Shown: piece by piece, positions 7,582 through 15,973 of the stretch
Layout: each line of letters opens with the position of its first letter
How positions within the stretch are numbered: the first letter of the stretch is position 1
Source: Bacteroidota bacterium
Lineage (GTDB): Bacteria > Bacteroidota > Bacteroidia > Flavobacteriales > Weeksellaceae
Direction of reading: 5' to 3'
DNA length: 27,562 bases
NCBI GenBank assembly: GCA_023422635.1
Contig: JAFAGO010000055.1
Location: 1 to 27,562, forward strand
Notes under the pieces: generated by a model
Databases searched by the model: none
The model's input: the letters and a program-made list of their open reading frames with translations, nothing else
What the model was told of the DNA's origin: nothing
Program-made: the position numbers and the translations under genes

Positions 7582-7618
7582 AATCCTAATTGATTATCAA
7601 TCAGTTAGGATTTTTTTT
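7582..7618 (+). terminator. Intrinsic terminator without a visible upstream gene
   Basis: A 14-bp stem from AATCCTAATTGATT to AATCAGTTAGGATT (one G-T pair, 3-nt loop) is followed by eight T. No plus-strand gene precedes it, so it probably ended a gene, perhaps a tRNA, that was displaced by the integration to its left. Confidence 0.75.
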
Positions 7619-7829
7619 GTTGTGTGAGTTGTTCCTGGTCATTTTTATTAATATTGAACTTGATCCCATTTTTTTGCCTGCAATTCAATTCTAAATTTTA
7701 CGTTCTCCTAAAATATGTTTTGTTTAAAATGGGAAACTACAGCGATAAAAATTCTATCTTTATAGTCAACTTCGATTCATTTTTACTGTCTAAAACGATT
7801 GTGGAAAGAGCCGATTTAAATGCGATAAT

Positions 7830-8846
7830 ATGAAGAAAATAGTTCTCGCTACCATTTTGGCGATCAGTCAATTAAGTGTTGCGCAAAGTAAAACATCAAC
7901 AAGAAATATGGATTCCCAAAAAGAACAAATAAAAGTGAACATCGTGAATGGTCAGATCGATCAATTGACGGATGTTGTTTATTCGCAAATTATTTCGCAA
8001 AGAAATGTGAGGCCTTTAAAAATGACACTCTTGGTTCCAAGAAATAACAAATTAAAACCTGCTATTGTTTATTTTCCTGGTGGTGGATTTACTTCTGCGG
8101 ATCGAGATAAATTCTTCGAAATGAAAAATGCCTTGGCTGAAGCTGGTTTTGTGGTCGCTGGAGCGGATTATCGAGTTGTTCCGGATGTTTTTCCTGCCCT
8201 AATAAATGATGGGAAAGCAGCCATAAGATATTTAAAAGCGCATGCTGAGGAATTGGGAATTGATCCAGATAAAATTGGTGTTCTTGGCGATTCGGCGGGT
8301 GGTTATATGGCTCAAATGATGGGTGCAACCAATGGAGAGAAGGGTTTTGATACAGGCGATTTTTTAGAAGTAAATTCGGATGTTCAATCGGTGGTGAGTT
8401 TATATGGAATTAGTAATTTACTCAATATTGGCGAGGGTTTTAGTAAAGATATTCAAGAAGTTCACGAATCACCAGCTTCCACAGAAGCGCTGTTGGTTAA
8501 TGGGCCTGCATTTAAGACGTTTGTTGGAGCGTCGATATCAAAATTTCCTGAAAAAGCATTTTCCGCGAGTCCAATGGGACATATCAAAAAGAATATGCCG
8601 CCGTTCCTTTTATTGCATGGTGATGCCGATCAATTGGTATCGTACGATCAAAGTATCCAAATGTACAATGCCTTAAAGAAGTCAGGAAATGTGGCCAAAC
8701 TAATTACCGTAAATGGAGCGGGACACGGCGATCTTTATTGGTATCAACCAGAAGTGATTCATAAAGTGGTCGATTGGTTTAAACAAACCTTAGGTGAACC
8801 CATTGAAAATCCAAATAAAACCCAACAAACAAATAGTAATCTCTAA
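7830..8846 (+). CDS. Exported alpha/beta hydrolase (esterase/lipase-like)
   Basis: A 338-residue serine hydrolase with an N-terminal signal peptide (MKKIVLATILAISQLSVAQS), so probably periplasmic. The fold is that of BD-FAE/HSL-like esterases. The oxyanion motif appears as YFPGGGF (81-87), where the usual His is replaced by Pro. The nucleophile is Ser155 in GDSAGGY, the acid Asp267 in HGDADQLV, and the base His299 in GAGHGD. The length is normal for the family. The substrate cannot be told from sequence; carboxylesterase or acetyl-xylan-esterase-like activity is typical. It is the first gene of the chromosomal block and appears to be transcribed alone. The last 20 residues are Asn/Gln-rich and probably disordered. 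Confidence 0.85.
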   Translation: MKKIVLATILAISQLSVAQSKTSTRNMDSQKEQIKVNIVNGQIDQLTDVVYSQIISQRNVRPLKMTLLVPRNNKLKPAIVYFPGGGFTSADRDKFFEMKNALAEAGFVVAGADYRVVPDVFPALINDGKAAIRYLKAHAEELGIDPDKIGVLGDSAGGYMAQMMGATNGEKGFDTGDFLEVNSDVQSVVSLYGISNLLNIGEGFSKDIQEVHESPASTEALLVNGPAFKTFVGASISKFPEKAFSASPMGHIKKNMPPFLLLHGDADQLVSYDQSIQMYNALKKSGNVAKLITVNGAGHGDLYWYQPEVIHKVVDWFKQTLGEPIENPNKTQQTNSNL

Positions 8847-8951
8847 AGAATGAATTTTCATTTCATTTTTAATTCGATTTAAAACATATTTAGAATTACA
8901 GAACATCACAATAGAAATATTGCAACTTACTTCGAAAAGGCGAACTTAAAA

Positions 8952-8983
8952 TTGTAAGCAAGCTCGGAAAGTTATTACCTTTG
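8952..8983 (+). promoter_or_regulatory. Promoter of the GT2 glycosyltransferase
   Basis: TTG at 8952-8954 and TACCTTTG at 8976-8983, 21 bp apart, match the Bacteroidota -33/-7 consensus (TTG, TAnnTTTG). Transcription would start near 8989, giving a 65-nt leader. Confidence 0.6.
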
Positions 8984-9053
8984 AATTCTCGATTTTCCAC
9001 GTAGAAATTGAGAAGAATTATTGTATAAATCGCTATCAAATTAAAAGAATAAA

Positions 9054-10052
9054 TTGAATTCAATTTCCATTGTTATCGCCATTTTCAATCGAAAAGACGA
9101 GCTTTTCGAACTCTTGCAGTCGCTTTCATTTCAAACCGATAAAGATTTTGAAATAATTATTGTGGATGATGGTTCAAAAATCGATCTTAAACCGACCATT
9201 GCACTTTTTAGTGAAAGTTTGATGATTCAATATTTCCGAAAAGAAAATTCTGGTCCAGGATTAAGTAGGAACTATGGAGCAAGAAGAGCAAAAAATGATT
9301 GGTTGGTTTTTGTAGATTCGGATGTGATGGTGGAGAAAGATTATATCGCTAATATTAAAAAAGATCTTCTTGAAATTCCTTGTGATGCGTTCGGAGGTGC
9401 AGATAAAGCGCATAAAGGTTTTAATTTGATGCAGAAAGCAATTTCCTATTCAATGACTTCCGTTTTTACAACAGGTGGAATTCGGGGAAACAAAAAATCA
9501 GTAGCTAAATTTCAACCGAGAAGTTTTAATATGGGCGTTCGAAAAGCTGTTTTTCAAGAGGTTGGAGGTTTTGCGAATATGCGCATTGGCGAAGATCCTG
9601 ATCTTTCGATGACTTTGTGGGAACATGGATTTACTACCGCTTTTTTTGATAATATTGGTGTTTATCATAAAAGAAGAGTCGATTTCGGTAAATTTTCAAA
9701 ACAAGTTTTTCAGTTCGGTTGTGCGCGGCCAATCCTCAATCAACGGCATCCTCAATATGTGAAAATTTCGTTTGCGTTTCCGTCGTTATTTTTAATCGGG
9801 TATCTTCTGGGAATTCTGGAGTATTTTTGGTTTCAAAAATCATTAATTTTATCGCTTTACGGATTATACACTTTCATGGTTTTCTTCCACGCTTTATACA
9901 AAACCAAAAATGTAAGTATTGCTGCGTTATCCATAATATCTACGTATATACAGATGTTTTCTTATGGCTATGGATTTTTAAAATCTTGGATATTATTAAA
10001 TGTTTTCCGAATGAAACCAGAAGAAGCTTTTCCAACCCATTTTTATCACTAA
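9054..10052 (+). CDS. Family 2 glycosyltransferase, membrane-anchored
   Basis: A GT-A fold transferase that moves a sugar from a nucleotide donor to a glycan or lipid acceptor on the cytoplasmic face of the inner membrane. Family marks are ISIVIAIFNR (4-13), IIVDDGS (35-41), the metal-binding DSD at 88-90 in LVFVDSDV, and GEDPDLSMTLWEHG (179-192). From about residue 240 there are two or three hydrophobic segments near the C-terminus. It has 332 residues, normal for such enzymes. The start codon is TTG: an in-frame stop at 9042 precedes it and no ATG occurs before the conserved first beta strand, so this start is nearly forced. A consensus promoter lies 70 bp upstream. The sugar and acceptor are unknown. 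Confidence 0.85.
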   Translation: MNSISIVIAIFNRKDELFELLQSLSFQTDKDFEIIIVDDGSKIDLKPTIALFSESLMIQYFRKENSGPGLSRNYGARRAKNDWLVFVDSDVMVEKDYIANIKKDLLEIPCDAFGGADKAHKGFNLMQKAISYSMTSVFTTGGIRGNKKSVAKFQPRSFNMGVRKAVFQEVGGFANMRIGEDPDLSMTLWEHGFTTAFFDNIGVYHKRRVDFGKFSKQVFQFGCARPILNQRHPQYVKISFAFPSLFLIGYLLGILEYFWFQKSLILSLYGLYTFMVFFHALYKTKNVSIAALSIISTYIQMFSYGYGFLKSWILLNVFRMKPEEAFPTHFYH

Positions 10053-10112
10053 CAAGTACTTTTTATAATAACGTTGATAGTTTAAAATAAGCGTCTTTAT
10101 TGAATCAATGGT

Positions 10113-10142
10113 GAATGTAGATTCTCGCTACATTCTCCTTTT
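10113..10142 (+). terminator. Terminator after the GT2 gene
   Basis: GAATGTAG (10113-10120) and CTACATTC (10128-10135) form an 8-bp hairpin followed by TCCTTTT. The T-tract is moderate. Confidence 0.55.
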
Positions 10143-10158
10143 AGATGTACAAAATTCT

Positions 10159-10166
10159 TACCTTTG
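10159..10166 (+). promoter_or_regulatory. -7 promoter box of prmA (TACCTTTG)
   Basis: TACCTTTG lies 14 bp before the ATG at 10181. It falls inside the longer frame that would start at 10145, so the longer start would be upstream of transcription. This fixes the start at 10181. Confidence 0.6.
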
Positions 10167-10180
10167 CAAAAACAATTATT

Positions 10181-11008
10181 ATGCAAGCGTATCTTGAATT
10201 TAACTTTAAAATAACACCACTTCAACCTTGGAATGAAATCTTAATGGCAGAGCTAATTGAGATTGGTTTTGATAGTTTTACCGAAGAATACGATGGAATT
10301 TTAGGTTATATTCAAGAAGATCTTTTTGATGAAGCTCTACTGAAAGAAGTTCCTCTTTTGAACAGCTCTGAAGTAAGCATAAAATATAATTTTGAAAAAA
10401 TGCCCAATATCAATTGGAACGAAGAATGGGAGAAAAATTTTAGTCCAATTAATGTTGCCGATCAAGTGTATATTCGCGCTGAATTTCACGACCCAAAACC
10501 AAATATGCATGAAATTGTTATTCAACCAAAAATGTCATTCGGAACCGGCCACCATCCCACAACGCATTTAATGATTCAGCAAATGCTGGAAATGGATTTT
10601 ACAGGCAAAAACGTGTTGGATATGGGCTGCGGAACTTCCGTGCTCGCTATTTTTGCAAAACAGAAAGGTGCAAAACGCGTTGTCGCTATTGATATCGATG
10701 AATGGTCTGTGGAAAATTCAACCGAAAATGCAGCAAGAAATGGAGTAGAACTCGATATTTCACAAGGCACCGCCGAAAACTTAGGAAACGAAAACTTTGA
10801 TATTATTTTAGCCAATATCAATCGAAATATTCTGATTTCCGATATTCCGACCTATGTTTCTGTTTTAAATAAAGGCGGACAATTGTTGCTTTCCGGGCTT
10901 TGCTTTTTCGATGTTGATGACATTCTAGAAGTGTGCAATGAACAAAATTTAACGTTGAAAAATAAACAACAACGTGAAGAGTGGATGAGCTTACTTCTTG
11001 AAAAATAA
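10181..11008 (+). CDS. prmA: Ribosomal protein L11 methyltransferase PrmA
   Basis: A cytoplasmic SAM-dependent enzyme that trimethylates lysines and the N-terminus of ribosomal protein L11. The 275-residue product has an N-terminal substrate-binding domain (1-75, beginning MQAYLEFNFKITPLQPWNEI), a linker with MSFGTGHHPTT (118-128), and a Rossmann methyltransferase domain. SAM motif I is NVLDMGCGTSVLAIFA (144-159), followed by VVAIDIDEW, and then the LANINRNIL motif. The length agrees with Bacteroidota PrmA. The start at 10181 is chosen because the family begins here and because a TACCTTTG promoter box lies just upstream. No neighbouring gene is obviously co-transcribed. Confidence 0.93.
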   Translation: MQAYLEFNFKITPLQPWNEILMAELIEIGFDSFTEEYDGILGYIQEDLFDEALLKEVPLLNSSEVSIKYNFEKMPNINWNEEWEKNFSPINVADQVYIRAEFHDPKPNMHEIVIQPKMSFGTGHHPTTHLMIQQMLEMDFTGKNVLDMGCGTSVLAIFAKQKGAKRVVAIDIDEWSVENSTENAARNGVELDISQGTAENLGNENFDIILANINRNILISDIPTYVSVLNKGGQLLLSGLCFFDVDDILEVCNEQNLTLKNKQQREEWMSLLLEK

Positions 11009-11109
11009 CTTTGCTTTCATCGCGCGTGCATTAATGTACCTTTAATTTTCTTTACTTTCAACAAGACATTTATCATACGTCCTGCATTTCGAGGATGAGT
11101 AAATCGTAT

Positions 11110-11117
11110 TATTTTTG
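11110..11117 (+). promoter_or_regulatory. -7 promoter box (TATTTTTG)
   Basis: TATTTTTG matches TAnnTTTG and lies 33 bp before the start of the FG-GAP protein gene. The -33 element is poor. Confidence 0.4.
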
Positions 11118-11150
11118 CTATAATTTAAAATTATTCTAAATAAAAATAAT

Positions 11151-12869
11151 ATGAAGAAAGTTTATTTTTCCATTGTATTGATCGCAGCAACACTAACCAA
11201 CGCGCAACAGTTTCAAGAAATTCCTACGGTTTTTAAAGATTATTCGTTTTCTGCGGCGGCCATTGGTGATTATAATAATGATGGCTTTCAAGATGTTTTT
11301 TTTACCGGAGCTGTTGATGATGGCGGATTAGTTACCCATAACGAGTTTTATAAAAATACAAACGGCGTTTTCTCTGTTCAACAAGTGTTTACCGATAATG
11401 CAGTGCACTTTAACAATGGAAATGTAAAATTTATCGATTTTGATAATGACGGATTTTTAGATGTTGTTTCTACTGGTTTAAGTTATGGCGATGTGGTTAA
11501 TTACCAACAATATCGTTTTAAAAATAATGGAGAAACTTTTGATCAAATTGCCAATACTACTGGGAAAATTTACGGAGGCATTGAAGTGTTCGATTTTAAT
11601 CACGACGGACAACAAGATTATGCCATCAACGGAGTTAATTTCGAAGGCGAAGAAACGGTTTACAAGTTAGATTTGTATTCGAACACTGGTGGAGATTTTG
11701 AGAAAGTTGATGCTTGGCTGCCAGGTTCGCAAAGTGGCGATTTTAAAGTTGCTGATTTCAATAATGATCATTATCTGGATGTTATAATGTATGGTTTCGA
11801 CCTTAATTATTCACCTTTTTTTAGATTTTACCTCAATGATGGCGAAGGGAGCCTTGTGGCTGCGCAAGAGTTTACGCCATTGGCCTCTGGTAAAATGGCA
11901 TTTGCAGATTTTAATGCGGACGGCTTTTTGGATGCGATTGCTTCTGGAAGAAATGAAAATGATGAAATTGTTTTAAAACTTTTGACGAATAATGGAAACG
12001 GAAGTTTTACAGAAAGTGAAATTACCGAAGGCGCATTAAGCGAAAGTTTCATCGAAACGGGGGATATTAATGGCGATGGTTACTACGATTTTGTGATTAT
12101 TGGAGATAATGATTATAATGGTTTCGTGAATATTTTCACGTATAATCCTTCTTCCAATAGTTTTGATCTTCAAGAAAATACAGGAATTTACAATTTAGGA
12201 AGCGGAGGAACGGTTAAACTTTTCGATTACAATAACGATCATCATTTAGATGTTTTAACTAACGGTTTCGATTGGAATGGAGCTGGTTATCCCTCAATTA
12301 CCAAGCTGTACAAAAATACGACAACTGAAATTAACGAAAAACCTACTGCTCCACAAACGCTAAACACAGAAGTTGTAGAAAATAAAGTAATCTTCCATTG
12401 GGAAAATTCTTCGGATGATACAACGCCCGAAAAGGCATTACGCTACGAATTGAGCGTTGGTTCCGAAAGTGGAAAAGCAGATATCGCGAAGTATGAAGTT
12501 ACCACGAATGGGTGGTTTTTAGATAAAACAAATCTTCCGCAACAGATTTTTTGGAGCGTGAAATCGATTGATGCGTCACATGTTTTATCTGAAAGTTCGG
12601 CTGAGCAAACGGTAGATTTTTTATCAGTTTCAGAAAATACTGCTTTGGAATTTGCCTTGTATCCTAATCCAGCAAACGATGTTTTGAATTTTAAATCCAA
12701 GGAAAAAATTAAATTCGCAAAGATTATCAATATCGCTGGACAAGTAGTTCAAAAACAAATGGTTAATGGAAATAAAATGCAGTTAAATAATTTAACAAGT
12801 GGCTTGTATATTGTTGAAATTCAGTTTGAAAATGGAAACATAATTTCCCGAAAATTCTTGAAAAAATAA
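11151..12869 (+). CDS. FG-GAP/VCBS-repeat protein with T9SS type A sorting domain
   Basis: A 572-residue secreted or cell-surface protein. A signal peptide (MKKVYFSIVLIAATLTNAQQ) is followed by seven FG-GAP/VCBS-type repeats, each with a calcium-binding-like Asp/Asn loop, near residues 38, 95, 146, 199, 251, 303 and 358 (for example GDYNNDGFQDVFFTG and GDINGDGYYDFVIIGDN). These should form a beta-propeller. A fibronectin-like stretch (about 398-490, PTAPQTLNTEVVENKVIFHW) comes next. The last 75 residues carry the T9SS C-terminal signal: ALYPNPANDVLNF, then GLYIVEIQFENG and ISRKFLKK. Proteins of this kind are exported by Sec, then the type IX system, and held at the surface. The function is probably adhesion or ligand binding; the ligand is unknown. 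Confidence 0.88.
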   Translation: MKKVYFSIVLIAATLTNAQQFQEIPTVFKDYSFSAAAIGDYNNDGFQDVFFTGAVDDGGLVTHNEFYKNTNGVFSVQQVFTDNAVHFNNGNVKFIDFDNDGFLDVVSTGLSYGDVVNYQQYRFKNNGETFDQIANTTGKIYGGIEVFDFNHDGQQDYAINGVNFEGEETVYKLDLYSNTGGDFEKVDAWLPGSQSGDFKVADFNNDHYLDVIMYGFDLNYSPFFRFYLNDGEGSLVAAQEFTPLASGKMAFADFNADGFLDAIASGRNENDEIVLKLLTNNGNGSFTESEITEGALSESFIETGDINGDGYYDFVIIGDNDYNGFVNIFTYNPSSNSFDLQENTGIYNLGSGGTVKLFDYNNDHHLDVLTNGFDWNGAGYPSITKLYKNTTTEINEKPTAPQTLNTEVVENKVIFHWENSSDDTTPEKALRYELSVGSESGKADIAKYEVTTNGWFLDKTNLPQQIFWSVKSIDASHVLSESSAEQTVDFLSVSENTALEFALYPNPANDVLNFKSKEKIKFAKIINIAGQVVQKQMVNGNKMQLNNLTSGLYIVEIQFENGNIISRKFLKK

Positions 12870-12902
12870 GATTTGTTCTTTTATTCATATCCTTTTTATT
12901 GA

Positions 12903-12937
12903 AAGTTTACCTAATCTTTTTTAGGTGAACTTTTTTT
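12903..12937 (+). terminator. Terminator after the FG-GAP protein gene
   Basis: AAGTTTACCTAA and TTAGGTGAACTT form a 12-bp stem (one G-T pair) with a 6-nt loop, followed by a run of T. It ends the plus-strand gene ahead of the convergent glycosyltransferase. Confidence 0.8.
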
Positions 12938-13006
12938 ATGAAAGTCCAGATGAATTTATTCTCTTTCGTTTGGAAGCGTTTCCATCAAAATGAAATTTAG
13001 CTTACT

Positions 13007-14227
13007 TCAGGAATTATTTCTTTCCTGATGTTTGTTTTTTTCTTCAATCCATTTGCTCATAAATTTTGTAGATTGAAGCGTGTGATGTTGAAGAATTTGA
13101 CCCAAAAAATTTCGGTTTCGGTGTTCGTTGAGGTTTTCTTTAATTTCAAAAATTCTTGTGATAATGTTTGATGAAAATTTCGCTTGATCAAAACGGTTTC
13201 TTAGAATTTCAAAACCATTTTGTTGCGCAGCTTTCCAAAGTTTTTCATCTTCATATAATTGTGATGCTTTTTCACAAAACGTTTGAGGATTGTTTTCAAT
13301 ATAGCCGTTCCAAACGTTTCCATCGTGCATTCCTTCAGCGCCAATATCGCTGGTAATACTGGGAATTCCAAACTTCATGCTTTCAAAAAGTTTTCCTTTT
13401 AAGCCCGCACCAAACGGAATTGGAGCTAAAAGAACGCGATAGTTTTCAAAAATTTCTTTTGCGCTTTCTGCACGACCTTTTATGATAAACCCCTCTTTTT
13501 TATTTTCCAGCTGAAATACTTTATCAGAAGCATACGCACCATAAATATGCATTTCGGAATTGGGTTGATGTTGCTTTATTTTTGGCCATAACTTTTTAAG
13601 TTGCAAAACAGTTTGCCAATTCGGTTCATGAAGAAAATTCCCAATACTCATGAAATTTTTTCGGTCGGAAAAATCTTTACCTTTAGAGGCTGATCCGTCG
13701 AATAAAAAGGGAATGTAAAAGACAATTTCTGGCGAAATTCGATAGGTAGAAACGAGAAGTTGAAATTCAAAATCTGAAATTAGAAGTGTTAAGTCACATC
13801 TCAGTATGGAAGCAATTTCTCTTTTAAAAGTTCCGTTTATAAAGTCGGAATCGTCAGGGATTTTATTTTGTTTCCATGCAGTTTTTCGAGCTTCGCGTAA
13901 AAAATGAAGATCTTCAGTATCTAGGATTCTTAAAGCATTTGGGCAATGTTCAGTTACGCGCCATCCAAATTGTTCTTCGGTGATAAAGCGGTCGAATAAA
14001 ACGATATCAGGTTCAAGCTCGGAGATTAAAACATCAAAATCATCGTTGTTCAAGTTGATGTTTCGAACCTCAATAGCTTCGGAAAAAGTAGTATTGGTTG
14101 CCGAAGTAAGAAAAGTAATGTTGAAACCCGCTTGCCGAAAAATGTTGATGAGTTGAAGCATCCTACTTCCTGCTGCCGTAGATTTGGGTTCCGGAATCAC
14201 AAGGCCGATGATGACAAGATTTTTCAT
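13007..14227 (-). CDS. GT-B fold glycosyltransferase (family 4-like)
   Basis: About 406 residues, cytoplasmic or peripheral to the membrane. The N-terminal acceptor domain opens with KNLVIIGLVIPEPKSTAAGS, including the small-residue loop after strand 1 common in GT4 enzymes. The C-terminal donor domain contains IGNFLHEPNWQTVLQL, MHIYGAY, and LLAPIPFGAGLKGKLFESMK with the conserved Glu of the EX7E-like motif, then GIPSITSDIGAEGM. These fit retaining GT4-like transferases used in polysaccharide or glycolipid assembly. The start is taken as the ATG at 14227; a longer TTG start at 14233 is excluded by the TACATTTG box at 14235-14242, which puts transcription start close to the ATG (an almost leaderless mRNA). 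Substrates are unknown. Confidence 0.82.
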   Translation of the reverse strand: MKNLVIIGLVIPEPKSTAAGSRMLQLINIFRQAGFNITFLTSATNTTFSEAIEVRNINLNNDDFDVLISELEPDIVLFDRFITEEQFGWRVTEHCPNALRILDTEDLHFLREARKTAWKQNKIPDDSDFINGTFKREIASILRCDLTLLISDFEFQLLVSTYRISPEIVFYIPFLFDGSASKGKDFSDRKNFMSIGNFLHEPNWQTVLQLKKLWPKIKQHQPNSEMHIYGAYASDKVFQLENKKEGFIIKGRAESAKEIFENYRVLLAPIPFGAGLKGKLFESMKFGIPSITSDIGAEGMHDGNVWNGYIENNPQTFCEKASQLYEDEKLWKAAQQNGFEILRNRFDQAKFSSNIITRIFEIKENLNEHRNRNFLGQILQHHTLQSTKFMSKWIEEKNKHQERNNS

Positions 14228-14234
14228 TTGCAAA

Positions 14235-14242
14235 CAAATGTA
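14235..14242 (-). promoter_or_regulatory. -7 promoter box of the GT-B gene (TACATTTG)
   Basis: The minus strand reads TACATTTG, 7 bp before the ATG at 14227, implying a near-leaderless transcript. No TTG at an ideal distance was found. Confidence 0.45.
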
Positions 14243-14267
14243 CTAAAGATTCCAAAATTTTTGGCAT

Positions 14268-14292
14268 AAAAAAAGCCTCACAAAAGCGAGGC
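14268..14292 (-). terminator. Terminator of the small exported protein gene
   Basis: On the minus strand GCCTCGC-TTTT-GTGAGGC forms a 7-bp stem with one G-T pair, followed by seven T. It lies 26 bp after the stop codon at 14319. Confidence 0.85.
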
Positions 14293-14318
14293 CCCCTTAC
14301 AAATCCCTTTTACAAAAT

Positions 14319-14909
14319 TTATTTTAGTGAGATAATTTTGTTAAAACTATTTCCTTCCATTTCAACGTTAATAACGTAGTTTTTGGAAGCATCAGGATTA
14401 AGATCAAAAACCATGCTCAAATCTCCCTGAGCTTCTTTTTTGTTTTCATAATAATCATTATCCTGAAGGTCGTACACTGAAATATTAACTGCTCCGTTAA
14501 TATTTGGGATGTACATTTTTACACGATTTCCTTCAATGTTAAATTGTGGTTTAGCAATCGCTGAAACCGGTGTTTCGTCTACAAACAATTGTTTGTTGTT
14601 AACGGTAATTTTATAACGTTCCAATTTATCGCTAGATTCTGCAACTAGAAAATAATTTCCATCTGGCATATCGGCCAAGTCGTAAGATTTAACGACGTTG
14701 TTTTCGTTTAGTATTTTTTCGGAATATATTTCACTTTGTGCTTCATTATATAAATAAATAGCAACATTTTGTGCATTGGTAAGTTTAAATTCTACCTTTT
14801 TGTTCTCTACATTTTCAAAAGATAAAGAGAAGTCAACATCTTTTGCGAAAACACTTCCGGAAAGAAGCATTGCTCCTGCAAAAAATCCTAATTTGATCAA
14901 TTTTTTCAT
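14319..14909 (-). CDS. Small exported beta-sandwich-like protein
   Basis: A 196-residue protein with a clear signal peptide (MKKLIKLGFFAGAMLLSGSV FAKD) and no membrane anchor or lipobox. The mature part is rich in alternating beta strands. The segments YDLADMPDGNYFLVAES and KLERYKITVNN resemble the strand pattern of T9SS C-terminal domains and DUF3244-like Ig folds, and a second such unit follows (NISVYDLQDN to NKIISLK). The C-terminus does not match the canonical T9SS signal well. Periplasmic or surface location is likely; function unknown. It has its own promoter box (TACCTTTG, minus strand, 14939-14946) and terminator, so it is monocistronic, divergent from the AraC-type gene. Confidence 0.7.
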   Translation of the reverse strand: MKKLIKLGFFAGAMLLSGSVFAKDVDFSLSFENVENKKVEFKLTNAQNVAIYLYNEAQSEIYSEKILNENNVVKSYDLADMPDGNYFLVAESSDKLERYKITVNNKQLFVDETPVSAIAKPQFNIEGNRVKMYIPNINGAVNISVYDLQDNDYYENKKEAQGDLSMVFDLNPDASKNYVINVEMEGNSFNKIISLK

Positions 14910-14938
14910 AACCTTGTTTTTTTATTAATTTGGTATGA

Positions 14939-14946
14939 CAAAGGTA
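14939..14946 (-). promoter_or_regulatory. -7 promoter box (TACCTTTG)
   Basis: The minus strand reads TACCTTTG 30 bp before the start codon of the small exported protein. It is an exact match to TAnnTTTG. Confidence 0.55.
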
Positions 14947-15005
14947 GAACAAGCCTAGATTGAATTTTACAATAGAATTTTCATATTTATGTACTATTTT
15001 AACCG

Positions 15006-15013
15006 TACATTTG
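15006..15013 (+). promoter_or_regulatory. -7 promoter box of the AraC-type gene (TACATTTG)
   Basis: TACATTTG matches TAnnTTTG, 47 bp before the ATG at 15060. No ideal -33 element is seen. Confidence 0.4.
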
Positions 15014-15059
15014 TATTGATTTAGCAAATGTAGTTAATATTCGATTAATATAAGGCGTT

Positions 15060-15932
15060 ATGAAGCATCTGAGTCCAAGCTATGAAGCGATAAAACCTAG
15101 TATTTCCAGCAGTTTTCGTTTTTTAAAGTTTTTAAAAAACACGAATGTAAAATCTTCTTTTTGGCATTATCATCCAGAAATTGAATTGATTTTTGTGGGT
15201 GGAGGTTCTGGGAAAAGGCAGATTGGAAGTAGTATTTCTTATTATACTGAAGGCGATTTAATTCTTATCGGCAGTAATTTGCCGCATTGTGGTTTAACCG
15301 ACGAAACAACTAATAATGATTACGAAATTGTAATTCAATTTCTACCTGAATTTTTAGGGGAGAATTTTTGGGATCATATTGAGATGAGTAAAATTAAAAC
15401 TTTGTTGGCAACCGCATCTGCAGGAATTGTGTTTGGTGAAGAAACCAAAAAGCAGATTCGCAACACAGTGGAAGGAATGGCGGATGCGTCTCCATTGCAT
15501 CGATTAACCACACTTTTAGAAGTACTTGAGGTTTTGGCAACAACAGATGATTTTAAACTTCTAAATGGTGGAAAGTATCAGTTTCATACGCAGGTAGAAG
15601 ATAATGATCGCATCAATTTAATTTTCAATTATGTGAAGGATCACTTTCGCGATCAAATTAATGTAGAAGATGTCGCCGAGTTAACTCATTTAACGGTTCC
15701 TTCTTTTTGTCGATATTTTAAAAAGGTAACCAATAAAACGTTTACGCATTTCGTGAATGAATACAGGATAACGCATTCTTTAAAATTGCTTTCCGAACAA
15801 CCCTTAAGCATCACCGAAATTTGTTATGAAAGTGGCTTCAATAATTTTAGTTATTTTAATAGAACATTCAAATCTTTTGTAGGCAAAAGTCCTTTAGAGT
15901 ATCGGAAAGAGTTTCGAAATATTGTAGATTAA
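15060..15932 (+). CDS. AraC-family transcriptional regulator
   Basis: A 290-residue cytoplasmic DNA-binding protein. The N-terminal cupin-type sensor domain contains FWHYHPEIELIFVGGGSG (about 35-52) and GDLILIGSNLPHC (about 65-77), the usual ligand-binding jelly roll. The C-terminal 100 residues are the double HTH: NVEDVAELTHLTVPSFCRYF, then FTHFVNEYRITHSLKLL, and ITEICYESGFNNFSYFNRTF KSFVGKSPLEYRKEF, which is the AraC signature. The architecture suggests a carbohydrate- or small-molecule-responsive activator. Target and ligand are unknown; the divergent small exported protein is a possible target because only 150 bp separate them. It is the last chromosomal gene before the tRNA-Arg boundary. 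Confidence 0.9.
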   Translation: MKHLSPSYEAIKPSISSSFRFLKFLKNTNVKSSFWHYHPEIELIFVGGGSGKRQIGSSISYYTEGDLILIGSNLPHCGLTDETTNNDYEIVIQFLPEFLGENFWDHIEMSKIKTLLATASAGIVFGEETKKQIRNTVEGMADASPLHRLTTLLEVLEVLATTDDFKLLNGGKYQFHTQVEDNDRINLIFNYVKDHFRDQINVEDVAELTHLTVPSFCRYFKKVTNKTFTHFVNEYRITHSLKLLSEQPLSITEICYESGFNNFSYFNRTFKSFVGKSPLEYRKEFRNIVD

Positions 15933-15963
15933 AAAAGGCCTTACAAATTTGTAAGGCCTTTTT
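15932..15963. terminator. Bidirectional terminator between the AraC gene and tRNA-Arg
   Basis: A perfect 32-bp palindrome (AAAAAGGCCTTACAAA and its complement) with A- and T-tracts on both sides. It can end the AraC-type gene on the plus strand and the tRNA-Arg transcript on the minus strand. Confidence 0.9.
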
Positions 15964-15973
15964 GTTGACATTG

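Larger units (their letters stand above)
7384..7829. other. Non-coding region with island boundary
   Basis: 446 bp without a convincing gene. It holds, in order, the integrase upstream region with GGGTGG repeats, AT-rich DNA, a short sequence resembling a tRNA 3' end (7553-7570), a strong plus-strand terminator (7582-7618), and the 5' region of the hydrolase gene. A 69-codon frame running into the hydrolase start is judged spurious. No clear TAnnTTTG box for the hydrolase was found; TATCTTTA at 7755-7762 is the nearest. Confidence 0.5.

Noticed and set aside
7624..7833. 69-codon plus-strand frame before the hydrolase gene
   Set aside because: Its composition is that of translated AT-rich leader DNA and it only touches the hydrolase start; no recognisable domain.
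10145..10180. Longer PrmA start at 10145
   Set aside because: The TACCTTTG promoter box lies inside the extension and PrmA homologues start at the ATG at 10181.
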